Source: Balanoglossus misakiensis (taxonomy: Eukaryota; Hemichordata). From it: a stretch of 64,000 bases of DNA. Position numbers and translations under genes: made by a program. The stretch covers positions 5,704,001 through 5,768,000 of the forward strand of contig CM082582.2 of assembly GCA_040954595.2 (NCBI GenBank). Direction: 5' to 3'. Below, in pieces: positions 24,071 through 37,490 of this stretch (the stretch's first letter is position 1; every line of letters starts with the position of its first letter). The notes below the pieces were generated by a model. It searched no databases, was not told where the DNA came from, and saw only the letters and a program-made list of their open reading frames with translations.

Positions 24071-25679
24071 CGGTTATTTTTTCCCGAACTTTACTGGAAG
24101 ACCTATGGCTCTCTTCTCCAAACTTAATACTGCTCTGGTGAGGGCAGAGACTTGTGTTCTGCATGAAGACTTTGGTTAGACCCTTTTTACATTTTAATGG
24201 GTGTACAGTGCACAAAGCAATTTGATGGTAGAGTTGGATCTTGGCACATGTGATATTGTGTGTTGGGACTATATAAAGGCTGAATTGAAGTTGTTTAAAC
24301 TCGCAAAAATATTGATGTCAGAAAGCTAGTGTTGAAATGAGATGTATGATGAAGGAAATAGCGAACAGAAGAAAGTATTGATATTTCTTTTTTTCTTTGA
24401 ATGCACATTGGAAGTTTAAAGTAACATTTTGCTGTGTGGTGAATATAATAAGGCATTCAGAATGAAAGAAAGATGCACTGGTCCACTGCAAGGAAAATTG
24501 TTTGTGGACATTGTGTTTCAGTTATCGGATAACTTTCTATTTTTAAAGCAGATTACATTTATAAAGACTGCCCGGACAGAATCTTTATTGGCATTTGCAA
24601 CAACTTTTTGGTCAGTTTTATAATTATAATGAAGTTAAATGATCAATTTTGAGGGTTTATTTGTAAACGGCTTCCATACTTTTTCACCCTATAATTTTTT
24701 CCTTGCATTTCTGTGAAATTTGGGCATTTCTGTAGATAATGCAGACCTCATTGTAAATGCTGAGTACCTGTGTAAAGTGTGTACATAATCTGCCCGCTTG
24801 TACATAATAAAAGAAAACTTTAATTTAATTTTTCAAAAGTAATGCATTTGAATTGTAGATTTTATAGCATTTATGATGATTGTAAACATATAATTAGCAA
24901 ACAAAAAGAATTGTGATGCATTTTCATGACTGATTTTTGTTGTTTTCAAATTGATGTACAGAATGCCCATTACTGAAATATACAAGTACATATTTTAATA
25001 GAGTGAGCAATAAAAATCATGTATTTCTGAAACTTGTACATTCGAGCAATTGCTTTTTTAACCCTGAAATATATGCTGAGTTGTGTTATCATTTCAACTA
25101 CTCGGCCAAAATTTTCAACTTTCGGACCTACATTTTCAAATGTTAGCCCCGCAAGTTGAAAAAAGTTGTTCAAGAGTTGAAAATGTTGGTTTGAGAGTTG
25201 AAAATGTAGGTTCGAAAGTTGAAAATGACCTCAGAATTTTGGCCTTGATTACGCCCCAATCAACCCATTTTTATTTAACCCGTAAAAAACTATGGGACAA
25301 TGTGGTACGTACATGTACGTACTCTAGTAAAACTGTTCTATATTACGAGGGAAATATTAAAATGTGTGTATATAAGTGAAATGGGGACAAAAATCATTTC
25401 CTCGTTAATTGTCGCACATAATTCTTGCGCTGTGTAAATTTGACGTTCATCTCCACTTTTGCGACAAAATAATGTTAGAAATTGTAAATATTAGCGCAAT
25501 GTTCATTCTGAAGTCATTTTCAGCGGCACGCAATGTTCAAAATGTCTGTACTGTTGATAATTAAATTAATTTTGCTTTGGTGTGGCTGAAATGTTGTGTC
25601 GAGGAATGAGGGGTTCCTAAACTTTTAGAAGTTTCCCATGATTCATTAGTGCGCAGTAAATAAGAGCAAGAGAGGCAAA
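24071..25679. other. TCAIM 3' UTR and intergenic spacer
   Basis: The first 750 bases are probably TCAIM 3' UTR, ending near the AATAAA at 24806. A palindromic repeat of TTGAAAATGT-type units occupies 25095-25230. The last 100 bases before 25680 should be the zinc-finger gene's 5' UTR. No other coding signal was seen. Confidence 0.6.
25095..25230. repeat. Inverted plus direct repeats of GTTGAAAATGT units
   Basis: The left arm, ATTTTCAACTTTCGGACCTA, faces a right arm TAGGTTCGAAAGTTGAAAAT, which is nearly its reverse complement. The right side also carries four direct GAGTTGAAAATG-like units. It can fold into a long hairpin. Confidence 0.75.
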
Positions 25680-28600
25680 ATGGCGGACCAGACGGAAACG
25701 TCAGTCAAGGCCTCGGAAAAGTTGAACGCGTTTGCCGAGGAAAGTAGACTCAGCGACGGCGGTGATGCCAGCGAAGGAGAGGTTAGTTCAAACACTTTGT
25801 GATATATATGATTTAGGAGCATATTCCTGCAAGAAATTGCCCTTTTTGTGTGTTATTGTGTCTCGTAGTTTCGGCATGCATGGCTACAGGCGCGGGGGTT
25901 GATTTGCATACATTCGTGCATTATGATGATGATGATGGTGTATTTTCAAACGGGGGAGTGGTGAGCGGGTATATCATGCGTGATTTTCGCTCCTATGGTG
26001 AGTACGAGCCTTTCGTTCGGTTTTCTGGCGATGTCAACACCCGCATCGCCACGCTTGCGGGCGACAGCGAAACAAACACGATGTTTATTTCGTGTAAACG
26101 GAGAGAGTTTCGAAGTGATGTACATGTCAGGTGGGTGGACCCTTCGAGTTACTCGCTCACAAGTGTGCTATGAACTCTGTTTACAAAATAAGGTCGTCGA
26201 CAACTAGGTTGTTGTGTCCGCTAGCACTGCCGAACGGAGCGGTTCGAACGCCAGTGTCGATATTTTCCCTTGTCCGGAGGTATGACTTGTTTGCTAGCCT
26301 ATATTATACGTGTGCATTTCTTTCCCATGCCAATGCACCGTAGGTCCTGACATGAGCAAACAATAAGGGGGAAACAGGGTCATTGCACGGCACTGGTGCA
26401 AACCAGACGAGGGAGGGGCACACAGCAGGTTTTTTGAGGAAGAAATGAGGGTATTGTGCCAGAGGTGCTAACGGGTAAATACCTTTTAGGTGCCTCTTCA
26501 CCAACCCGATGCTGCAGACCGAAAAATTAAGTGGTGAAATGTTCGGTCTGAAAGTAAATATTGGCAACTATGGTGAAAATACCTGGAATGTGAAAATTAG
26601 AGTAAAATATTGATTTGGCGGTAATGTTCCCATTTCATACTAGTAATTCGCGTCGTCATGATGCGCATCGTCAACACATCCGTTCTTGATATTACACGCA
26701 ACGTTTTGCGCCGTTATTTTTGGTGGCTTCATTTTTGTTGCGTTTACCATTGGTAACAAGGTCACGTAGACATTGCAACATTCCAAATAAATTTTAAAAC
26801 GTCGATTTGACGAAATATATTTTTTTAATGTTCTCGGTATCTTGTTTATTTATCGGTGAAAATGAAATTATTCGCCGAGCTTATTAATTTTTAGCGTAAA
26901 AACTCGTCAGTTCAATTGCACGATAAGCACGATGATTGTGAGTGTTTCCCATTTCAACATCTACAGACAGTGCCTCACTGAAAAACACAACGAGCATTTG
27001 CAGGATACGGAGCATTATGTTTGTTTGATCCAGACAAGCATGTCTCCCTTCGTTCCGGCAGCCTCCCATGCAGTTCAGAGGGCCGCGGTCGCATGCACAG
27101 CTTACATGATGGAACGACGCTCCATTGGCCAATCGAGACCCTTAACTTTGCATGCATTTAAATATCTAAATAGTTCGGTTGACATGTGATTGTATGCTAA
27201 TACAAAAAAAAAAAAAGAAGCCTGCCGCGTGACGTCAACACAACAAGGTTGCCGAGAGGAAATTTGTTTGCCCGGATGGCTAAACGAGAAACCAGTCTGG
27301 TGAAACATGCCGAACAGGTCGGGGAGTCATCAATTTTTTTTCTCACCTCCGACTTTATCGCGCGAGTTTACTAAAACCGTTGTATAAAATAAATTTGTCC
27401 GGTGTTTCTTTTTCTCTCTCTTCGCAATTGCGGAATAGTAGAGAAACGAAGATGATTTCATTATTAAAATATTCTCAGTTACGTTTTTCTTCTTTCGGGG
27501 TGTTTCGCTTTTCGTTTCGTTTCATGCGCGAAAAAAATGTATGCTGCAGTTGGTGGTTTTACTGATAATTTTTTAGGATCAACGTTTGCGTTTTTTTTTT
27601 TTTTTTGTTCGGTGTTGGTGCAGACGTCTTTTCAAGATGTGGAGAGCGATGACCTGACAGAATTCTTTAACTAATGAAGCTACACCAATATTTATATTAT
27701 TAAATAATTGTGAAACTTAAAATGAAATGAAAACGTATTCCGCAGCTGGCTAAATCAGCTTTGCGAGGAGCTCGTTATCACTGATTGTGAAGATAAAATT
27801 TGAGGAGAGAATTATGTCCCGCTAAATTCTACAAGCGTCTATATTTTTGTTTTTGTCGTTTTCATCGTGGGTTACAGTACTCGTACGGTCGGTTATAGTG
27901 TTCGATAACAGTTCATACTAAATCATTGTTGAAATAATTTTATTCGTAAATTTCTCATTCAGTTCTCAAGAGGAATGCGTATGACCGTTGGGGTGAATTT
28001 TTGCTCTTTTTTAACTAAAACTTCATTTCAGTGACTTTGCAACCCTACATGTAGCTATGAGTGAATTCCGCAATTTTTCATGTTTCGCTAAATGCGATAT
28101 TTCACATCAGCTGGATAAGAAACGTGTCAAAATTCTGCAATGAAAGAAGCGCATTCATTGATCCAATCAATAACATTGGTCCAATGCAGAACTGTTTGAC
28201 AGGTCCTGTGGTAGTTTGAGTTTATACGAAAATGGTTGCAGTTTGTCTTATAGTTACCGCCGACTCGCCGTAATGTCTTCGTAACGTTAGCCGTATATTG
28301 CCGGTGGTTTGTGTCAGAAGCCTTGGCCTGGCCTTCAGTCAGTCGTATTTCAAAAGATCACATGACCTTTGACCTTCAAGTTTAAACAGGACCAACGCCT
28401 CGCGCATGTCTGCTGTGATGTTTTCCATACTCGTGTTCCCTACAAATTTAAGTGTTTAGTTAATTCTTTTTTTTCAGATTTGGGATAGACATACATGTAC
28501 GTATATCTGATGAATATTATTAATTGATCTAATGATGCGATTCTTTTACAACTATTTGATTTTTCGGTGTAAATTGAGGCACGTGTCTAGAAATCTCTCT

Positions 28601-31600
28601 AGGGAAGTTAAAAGTTACTACCATGTGTGAAAGCTCGTTAGTTTCACCTATCTTTCGGCATGACTCTACGTGAGTTCTTCCTCCATTAACTGCGTGCACG
28701 TTTAACACTTTCACCGTTATGAGCTGTGTCCAAATCCATTGTTTTCCAGGGTAAAGTTGGACTCTTAATACGGGCAGAGGGGAACGGCAAAAGTAAATTC
28801 AAATACGCAGCGGCAGGAAAATTATAGATTTGTCATGCAGTAACTGAACAGCTGCATTTGTACGTATTTTCATACATTATGACAGGGACCTGGCTTGGAA
28901 GTTGATTCAGATACCAGTTGAAGCCATAGGCAGTAATGTACCTGCAGCAAGTTCTGATCTCGGAGTGGTCATGTGATACCCCTTGGATCAGATACCAGAT
29001 TATGTAATCAGCACATAAAGTTGTGAAGTATTGAGTACGGCTTCTTCAACGAGAGAAGAAAACAAATGTCCGAACATTTGCATTTTAAAACGATTCTTGT
29101 ATCGATGACACCAAGAAACTATACATTTCAAAACAGTATAATTAAACATGGAGATATGAATTATCAATTGTAACATTGGAATGTAAACATTCGATTGAGA
29201 AATGGTAGAATCACATCGGTTCACGTTACATTATATTTTTGCTTTGTACAAGGGAGAGTTGACACAGTTTTCGTAAATACCTTGAGCCAACATTTTCTGT
29301 CAGTTCACAGGCCCCATATATGTATTTCAAAGTGATCAGCTAGTGCTGTTGAAAGGTTTGAGTGAAAATAGCTCTTTTGTGTGCCTAGTCCAAAACTAAG
29401 CATTGCACAATTTGCAGCTGGTCAGCGCCAGATCTCATTACATGTATCATGTAACACTTGCTGTGATTGGTCCGCCTGTTTTTGAGTGTCTTAAAAACCG
29501 ATGCACATATAACTATAGCACTTGCAGGCATGGGTTGGCTGGGGAATGAGCTAGCTTAGCTGTGCAGACTGGACGATTTGACTTTTTTTCCAATTCTTCT
29601 CAATGGCCTAGTCATTAATCCTTGGAAAATAGTTTTCTCACTAGGAGAACAACTTTGTTGTTCTATCTCTGTTGACCTCTTGACTGTTTAAAATGTCATT
29701 ACCGGTATTAAAATGTGTGCGTCTAAATCACTTGAAAACGTTCATGCATAAGAAAATGATTGCCTTTGCTCTCCCAGGGGATTGACATCGTTTGTCGTAT
29801 TTATCGTCAAGACTGTGCACTGAGAACGTTGATCCAACATTTCGTAATTGCAATAGTACATCCGAAAAGTCAACAATGTTCATACAAGACTCGGTAATGG
29901 GTCAGTGAATCAGATATAATCAGTGTCTGAGTCACTTTGACGTGGCCATGTTGCTTATTACTACACTACTTCGTACAGAAAAACAACACACCTTCAAGAG
30001 AGCTAGACAAGCATTGTCATTTCGAAACTCTTGCTGTCTAAGACTATTCATGTGTTCATGACGGTTTGCTCTGTGTATGTAGCCACATTATTTTACAGTA
30101 CGTCAGCCATGAAACTGTCTTAAAATAGAAATTTGACGTAGGCAGAGTATGCCTTGTGGCGTTAACTGATGTTCTGGCAAAATCACATTTCCAGGAAAGT
30201 ATATTTAAAGACTTGGTACACATAAATCCCCTGGTTGCTTTTGGAAAAAGTGTGTTCACATGATGTTCCTGAGAGGTATGTAAATTAGGGGATAAAGAAT
30301 GTAGGGCACACATGTACATGTATCGGCTGTTGACATGTTGGCACCCGCTAGCAATTTGTCAAGGGGAGACCAGCGCCGCCTGAAATGATGTCCGTCACAC
30401 TGGCGTAAAGGAAAGCTCTCGAAAGTGCATCATTGTTGTTAATTATTGATTCCAGAAAAATCGTCAAATCTGAATTCTCTATAGCAGTGTAATATGTTAG
30501 CAGATCAATCGATTTGTGATCAAAAGGCCATTCTTGAACCACACTGATGGGTGCTGATTTGAATTTGATTCACACACACTTGGGTAATTCAGCAGATTCT
30601 TGCAGCGTATTGCAAAACACCTGGGGACCTAATTTGCTCCAGGTGACATTCCTGAGCAAATAAACAAAGGGTGATAGCTGTAACTAAAATGCATCTTGTA
30701 AAACTAGGTCAGAAAATATATTTTCATCAGAAAAATTGACATTGACATGGTTAATCTTCTCTTGACATAAAATGGTAGGCAAAATACCAATAAAATACGC
30801 AAAGCTGAGCATACATGTATGTGTATGGTCGTCCTTTAATGCATAACTGGCTACTTCTGCATTCAAGTCCACAAAGACAACATGAGCAAATTTTGTTGAC
30901 ACAGGTAAAAAATGTTCACAATATCAAGGGCATTTTAATAGTACCGGTAACATGAATTTTGATGGGTTTATAATCTTTCACAGAAAGAAATGTTGAAATT
31001 GATCACAATCACACGTACACTGTAAAACTTTCAAGTCATCTAAAATGAACCTCCAGTAGAATTGGTTTATTTATATGCAAATATTTGGAGGTCAATGTTG
31101 GGGCAGAATAAAGATTATTCCAAATCCACACGACTCAGAATTATAAACAAATTGCGTGAATATATAATGAATAAACAAGGTTGGGTCTTTGTTTATGTCA
31201 CTCACAGACTCTCACCTGTGATCAGCCATAGGGGCACACCGACGGTATTCATGATCGATCTGGGATTTTTCAAGACTGATTGATCACTGAATTTTTTCAA
31301 CTCTATTTTACTGCTTGACCCAAACACCAGCACTTCATTTGCATCTAGTACATGTACATACATTGTAAGCCTATGTCATTAGAGTGCGCTCTACCAACTT
31401 TTCTTTGGTGAGCTGCGCCCATAAAAGGATATAGTACTTGATAGTAATCTGAAGTTGTATTTTCGTGTTTTACAGGTCAGCTATTGGACCGTGTCGGGCA
31501 ATGAAATCCTACAGATAGATGGTGCAGAAGACTCGGGTAGTGAGTCAGCTGACAAGGCGTCTGAAGAAAACGGAAAAGAAAACACCCACACCGACAACTC

Positions 31601-34600
31601 GAACATTTCTCCCAGCTGTCCTGCAACAAAAGAAACTGCCGCTTCAATCAATGGGGAAACCGGAGAAATGAACGATTTGATGAACTCTGCGGACGACGAA
31701 GAAATGCCCGCACAGAGGCGGTCTGCTGTGAACAGTCTACTTCCGAGGAGAGATGTGGCCAAGAAATCCGTGAAGCAGTCCAGACTGGACGCCATCAGCC
31801 ATCGATTGACGTTACTTCAGGATGAACGCCGGAAGTCCGTTCCCGCTGCTCCGGACACCGCTGGGAGTTCCGCTTTTGCCGGGGATCGTGTGTCTGCTGA
31901 TGATGACGGGGTGACCGCAAGTGACGATCAGTGCGAAGTCCCACCCGACCTGCCCCCGGGAACAGTTGTCATTCAACCGGCTGATGTACCGCTTGATGAC
32001 GGCAGTGACAAGGATAGTCCTGACAGTGTCGAGCAGGGGAAAAAAGACACTGCCAAAGACCTGACATCCAGCGCTGAAAAAGACTCTCTGAATAGAGATC
32101 AAACGGACACGCAACGAGGAACTGGCGGTGATGGTGCACTGAACATCTCTGATGATAGTCGACTGAGTGTTAAAAATGCGTCGTTGTGCTCTGACGGGAA
32201 GCAAGACAAAATTGACGATAATGCCTCGGAGAAAAAGACTGCAGCTGAAAACATGGGCAGTGACAATTCAGCAAAAGAGCCTGGGGAGAAGGACAAGCGA
32301 AAGGATTGGTCCAGTATGGTCGGAGATTTCCCCGACCTGGCTGCCGCCTTTGGACTAGAGAACGGTGGGGATGGAGAGCGCAGGACAGAACATGAGAACG
32401 ATCAGGCACCTGGGAGGACGCCGTCGCCAGATGCGTCGCACGTACATCCGCTGTCGGTGCACGCAAGTTCAGGTGCGGCCGACAGCGTACAGAAGCCCAG
32501 TACCGCGGTGCAGCCTTCAGTCAGCCCGGTCAAGGCCACTCACGCCTTTCCAGTTATGCTCCAACAAGGCCAGAGTAACACCACACTGGGTGTCAGTATG
32601 GCCGCAGTCAAGGGAGTTCAGCAGGCCACCACCTGGACACAGCCGTCGTTCGTGCGAGACCCAACCGCCCAGCGCACACCAACCACCCAGCCGGGACCAA
32701 CCATCATGCTTGGGACTGTCTCACCGGGAGCAGGTGCCCGGCCAGCATCCAAGTACGTTCTTCAGCCAACCCCTCCGGCCAAACAGCCGGTGAAGGTCGT
32801 CCAGCAAGGGGGTAACATTGTGATTCCCATGCCGCAAGTCAGCCAGGGCCAGTCGGTCGTGATCAGAAACGGCAACACAGACATCATTATCCAGAACGGA
32901 AATATAATTGTGCAGAACAACAATGGGAAGCCAGGCGGGGTAGCACAGCAACAAGCAGGTGCATCTCAGACAGTTTCTAAATCCCCGCCCCAGGTTGGAA
33001 CACCACAAGTACAGCAGCAGCAGGGACAGTCTCTAGTCCGATTCCCCTCCGCGTCTGCATCAACAAACCAACACCAGTTCCCGCTGCAGCAAGCTGGCAA
33101 GACCAGTTTCAGTCCACTGCTTGTCCCGACAAGTCCAACATCCATTTTCCAGCCGAGGCCGTCGACTCTCCTCCAGCAGAGCCAGCCGGCCGTTATGCAG
33201 AAGAGCCTACCTATCATTTTGCAGCGGAGCCAAGCAGGCATTGGTAGGCCTGGCCAACCAGCACTTGTTCGTTCGAGCCAGCCATCATCGGCACACCAAA
33301 GCCATCCAGGGACACTCTCCCCGAACCTAAGAGGTCTCCTTCTGAGCAAGAACAGAAACATAACTGCTGAACCAAATAGTTCCAGGCAGAGCAGCCAAAC
33401 GCTGCCTACAGTACATGTACCTCAGCAAATGAACAATAATAACAGTAAAAAGCTGCCTTCAAAACAAGCATTTGCAGTGCAGATGCGTGTGGATTCACAG
33501 AGCAGGAAAACTGCAAGGTCAGCAGCAGCGACTTCAGTCTCTGGTGGAAGAGTTTCTCTTAGTAATGGACCCAAAGAAGGTGTACAAGGCAGCAATAAAA
33601 GCAGAGCCCAGAACAGCCATGCTGCTTTTACTTCATTGAAGCAGACGCCCACCAAAGCCTGTAGCAGTGAAACAGAGAGCGCAGAAAGTTCGTGCGACGA
33701 AAGCGAAAAGCTGCATGGACAGAGTGCGACAGCACCTTCAAAAGCAGCTAAAGACGGTAGAAATGAGAGTACTCAGCAAAGCAAAGAGCAGAACCCTAGG
33801 CGGTCTAACTTCAAATGCGAGCACTGCTCAGAGCTATTTACAGTGGAGGCGAGCTATAATAACCACCTGAAAGTGTGCGCGGGGACCAACTTTGACCAGA
33901 TCCCAAGACCGTATAAATGCAATATGTGTGCCGAGAGATTCATGTACAAATCGTCCTTGATCCTACATGAGCAGAGCGTCTGCAGAAAGAGTGCTTCTAG
34001 GGGGCCATCGTCGAATGATATGTCAACGGGTGTCGGGTTTATGTGCACAAAGTGTTACATCAGGTTCGAAAATGTGGACGAACTGCAGGACCACTATCAG
34101 ACAATACATGAAGGGGTGCCGGAGTCAGTACAATCGACAAAGAAAACAGCTATGCCCCCGTTGCGTAAAGATGACCCACCGTGTCGGGAAAATAAAACTG
34201 AGGATGATAAGACCTCATCAAGTAAACAGGAAGGGAACAGTGTTGATGTGCAAAATAGAATTAGAGAAGATGTAAAAACTCCCAAGAAAGAGAAAACCAG
34301 TCCAGCCAAGAAATATCAGTGTTACCACTGCCAGAGATCGTTCGTCTACTATGGTCCTTACAAATCCCATGCGAGAGAATGCCAGGCACAAACAGCAATG
34401 GAAAAGCAACAGAGAACGTCCACGGGCAGAAAATGCAAGAAACCAGAAGAAAAGCCAAGGAGCCACAAGAAACCAGAAGAAAAGGCCAAGGAAAAGCCAA
34501 GAAGGAAAGGTACAGCACCTGTGAGCTTATTCGGCAATTCCAAAGCAAGGCTGATAACCGATAGAATCTGTGACACCAAAGCTGTGTTGGGAGAGCACGG

Positions 34601-37016
34601 GAAGACAGATCGCAAGAGGACACACCGACCGTTTGTCTGCAAGATTTGCGATAAGAGCTACGGCAGTGAACATTGCCTGTACGAGCACATCAAGACCCAC
34701 ATCAAGCCGTACCGCTGCTCTGTGTGCAACTGGAGGTCGTCGCGGAAAGACATCCTCGTTCGGCACATTGCGATGAAGCACAACGGACCGGAGTACGTGC
34801 CGCGTGCCGAGAGAACGGCGCGGGGAAGAAAGAGGAGGAGGAGGTCTGAAGCTCACTGGGAAAGTGATCTCGAAGAAGACAGCGTGGTCGGCGAAGATGA
34901 AAGTAGAGAAGGTGATGCTGCAGAGGAAAGGAGTGAAGATGGTGAAGAGCAAGAAGTCAGTGGAGATGAGGATGGCAATGCAGGCCAGGAGGAGGAGTCT
35001 GAAAAGGGTGCAGATGACGACACCCCTACAGGGTCGCCTGGAAAGGATTCTGAAAGAAGCGAGTCGCCTGTGGCAAAGAACGATCAGGAAACTGTTGGTG
35101 GGGACGAAAAGAACAAGAACGGCGCTGGGATCAATGAAATGTCCGAGAAACAGAAAGTGCCTGCAGATGAGAGTGATGCCATGAAGGAAACCAGTGCAGA
35201 CACCAGCCAAGATGTATCCTCTCTAGCATCTCTGATCGAGCGCGACAGAAAGAAGCGAACTGATGACGAGAACCCCGGCAGCCCTCTCTCTGATATAACG
35301 GAAACCAGTTCGATATTCGAAAACAAGATGGCGGAAGAGATGAAAAACAACGATGAAAAGGAGGAGGGTACTGTCAAACACGTTGTAATTTACGAAAATG
35401 TTGAGCATGTTGATGATGCTCTCATACCAAGGAAGCCCCTGAATGAACAGATGACAGCGGCCGGAGAGAAAGACTTCACGGTGTCCAAGATTCGGCCGTA
35501 CCCGTGCAAGATCTGCGGCAAGGCGTTCAAGCGACGGAACAATCTGCGCGACCACATCCTGAGCCACACCAGGCCCTTCCGGTGCCCAAAGTGTGGCTGG
35601 GCCACCACTCGCAAACAGTACCTGTCCAACCACCTGGCCGAGAAACACAAGATGAGTGACGTCAGCCCGGAATGTTTGGAACCGGTCGACGTGGAGGACG
35701 TAGAGGTCAGGAAAGTGGTTGTGCCCTCCGATGAGGAAGGTGGCCAAGATGATGATATTGATAGAGGTAAAAGTCACCGTTCGGTCAGTGAGGACGAAAC
35801 GGAACAGTTGGTGGATTTCTACGGATCGAGCAGCGCTGCGAATCCGGTAAAGCAACAGCAGAAGCAGCGACCGGTCAAGGGCAGTAACAAACGGAAATGT
35901 TATTCCCCGATTCGAACCGGGTCTCCGAAAAGAGCCAGGCTTCCGCATCCCGACGAAAACGGCACCACCATCATCATCAACGGCGGTGGGAGTGGAACGT
36001 ACGAAGGTCTGCTGAGAGTCGAGAGGTCGGATCCCGGCATCGTAAACCACAACGCAGTCCCAGGCTACAGTCCGCACCCGGTCAGTGCGGCGCCCTCGCA
36101 CGATTCTCTACTGCACCGAGTGATTACGGAAGGAAGGGGCGGCGCGCTACATCCGGGGTTGACTCCAGCGTTGATTTCTCCGGTGAACAACAGTCTGGGT
36201 GTACCCGTGCCCACAGCCATCCAACACGCGATGGGTGGTGGCGTCCCCCAGACTTCGCCCCGCACCTTTTCGCCCCAGATAGTCGGCGGCCCGAACGCCA
36301 CTCGCGTGTCGACCCCGGGATTCTCGCCCGGATGGGAACATCAAGTAAACACTGCCCTCGGTGTCCAGTTGCAACGATCACTCCACCCCGAGATAACCAT
36401 CGTGGATAACACCACGCCCGCCCCGGTCATGGTGCCGTCTCACGAATACTCCAGGAGTCCCTCGGTCACGCATCGAGCGCGGAAATCGAGTCGTTCAGCC
36501 GAGAACAGCCACGCGCACGTCCCTCGAGAGGACTCGCCCAAATCGCCGGGCCTGGAGAAAAGTCCCGCCATCACCAAAATACAACTAGAGAACTACTATG
36601 TGAAAGTGGACGAACCCTTCGACCCCAAGACGGGTCACATCCGACCGTACATGTGCACGTACAACGAGTGCAACCGGCGCTTCAAAACCATGCACCACAC
36701 GCGGGACCACATCTACACGCACATACGCCCCTACGTCTGCGACGTGTGCGGCCTCCAGTGTGCCCGGACGGACTACCTGGGCAAGCACTTACGCAAAGTG
36801 CACAAGATGCTGGTGTCGGACTACGACCTCTATCTCAAGCGGAAGTCGGCCAACGACAAGGCTGTGAAGTACAACAAGGGCAAGAGGAGTGAGAGCCCTG
36901 GCATGTCACACCGATCGGGGGACGACAGGGGTGACGGCGAAGTGCGGGTATCCACGGAGACTAACATTCCCAGTGTGATCATCAAACAAGAGACTGTGGA
37001 TGCTGGTTACCAGTGA
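25680..37016 (+). CDS. Large multi-C2H2/C2HC zinc-finger nuclear protein (1880 aa)
   Basis: Two exons, 25680-25781 and 31476-37016, join in phase 0 across a 5.7-kb intron (GAG^gttagt ... tacag^GTC). The start ATG is in a good context (AAAATGG) after an in-frame-free leader. Residues 1-780 are disordered: acidic and Ser/Asp-rich first, then Gln/Pro/Ser-rich with repeats such as QSSQ. Four single fingers follow at about 812, 847, 889 and 981; three end in Cys (C2HC) and one is C2H2. Three tight C2H2 pairs lie at about 1085-1135, 1374-1424 and 1756-1808. Each pair opens with RPF/RPY and is joined by a short TH(I/T)(K/R)P(Y/F)RC-type linker. A basic RGRKRRRR stretch (about 1148) is a likely nuclear signal. 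The C-terminus has VIIKQE, a SUMO-site consensus. I cannot name an orthologue; DNA binding and transcriptional regulation are inferred. Confidence 0.92.
25782..31475 (+). other. 5.7-kb first intron of the zinc-finger gene
   Basis: I saw no convincing exon in this intron, on either strand. The first 1.5 kb is comparatively CpG-rich, continuing from the promoter; the rest is AT-rich. A family A element lies at 28701-28794 and a T16 tract near 27587. Several 60-90-residue open frames show no known motif. An alternative internal promoter cannot be excluded. Confidence 0.6.
28701..28794. mobile_element. Family A element, degenerate copy
   Basis: TTTAACACTTTCACC starts the element, followed by the family core AAATCCATTGTTTTCCAGGG and AAAGTTGG. 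The right terminal repeat is degraded. It lies in intron 1 of the zinc-finger gene. Confidence 0.6.
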
Positions 37017-37045
37017 TAGATAGCGTGTTTGGTTACTAGAAGGAC

Positions 37046-37148
37046 TTAACCCTTTTCACCACCATGGTTTTTCCAAATCCAATTTTTTTGCTTTTGCGAC
37101 CAAGTGAACAAGGGACAATTTCACATGGGGGGGGGGGGGGGGGGGGGG
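37046..37148. mobile_element. Family A element fragment plus G22 tract
   Basis: TTAACCCTTTTCACCACCAT begins 30 bases after the zinc-finger stop codon. The right half of the element is replaced by an uninterrupted run of 22 G (37127-37148). Confidence 0.6.
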
Positions 37149-37490
37149 TCCACTATATTACAATACAGTATTCATTTTCTCATGTAGCAACCTGGGGTAT
37201 TTTGAACATTTTACACCAAACCGGTCATCAATGATCGCCTGACTACACAACATTCATAAGAATTTCCCTACATATACTGGCACACTTGAGTGTACCAACC
37301 ATTACTGCTGTTTAAGCAACTCTGCAATCAGAGTTTTATATCTTTCAAATCTTCGAGTTTCCGTGTAATTAAGAGTGACAGTTGGCAAGACCCTTTGTGT
37401 CTTGCCTTCTGTGGAGCATTGTATTTGAGTTCTCCACGTTACCTGAAAGCATATTTTTCTATCGCTCTGAACGCCCACCTAGTGGTTCTT

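Noticed and set aside
26236-26252. GGTTCGAACGCC resembling a tRNA B box
   Set aside because: No A box or cloverleaf can be drawn upstream at the right distance.
35223-36101. 292-residue open frame antisense to the zinc-finger exon
   Set aside because: It lies opposite strongly coding sequence with high GC and conserved fingers; the peptide has no recognisable domain and is a mirror of codon bias.
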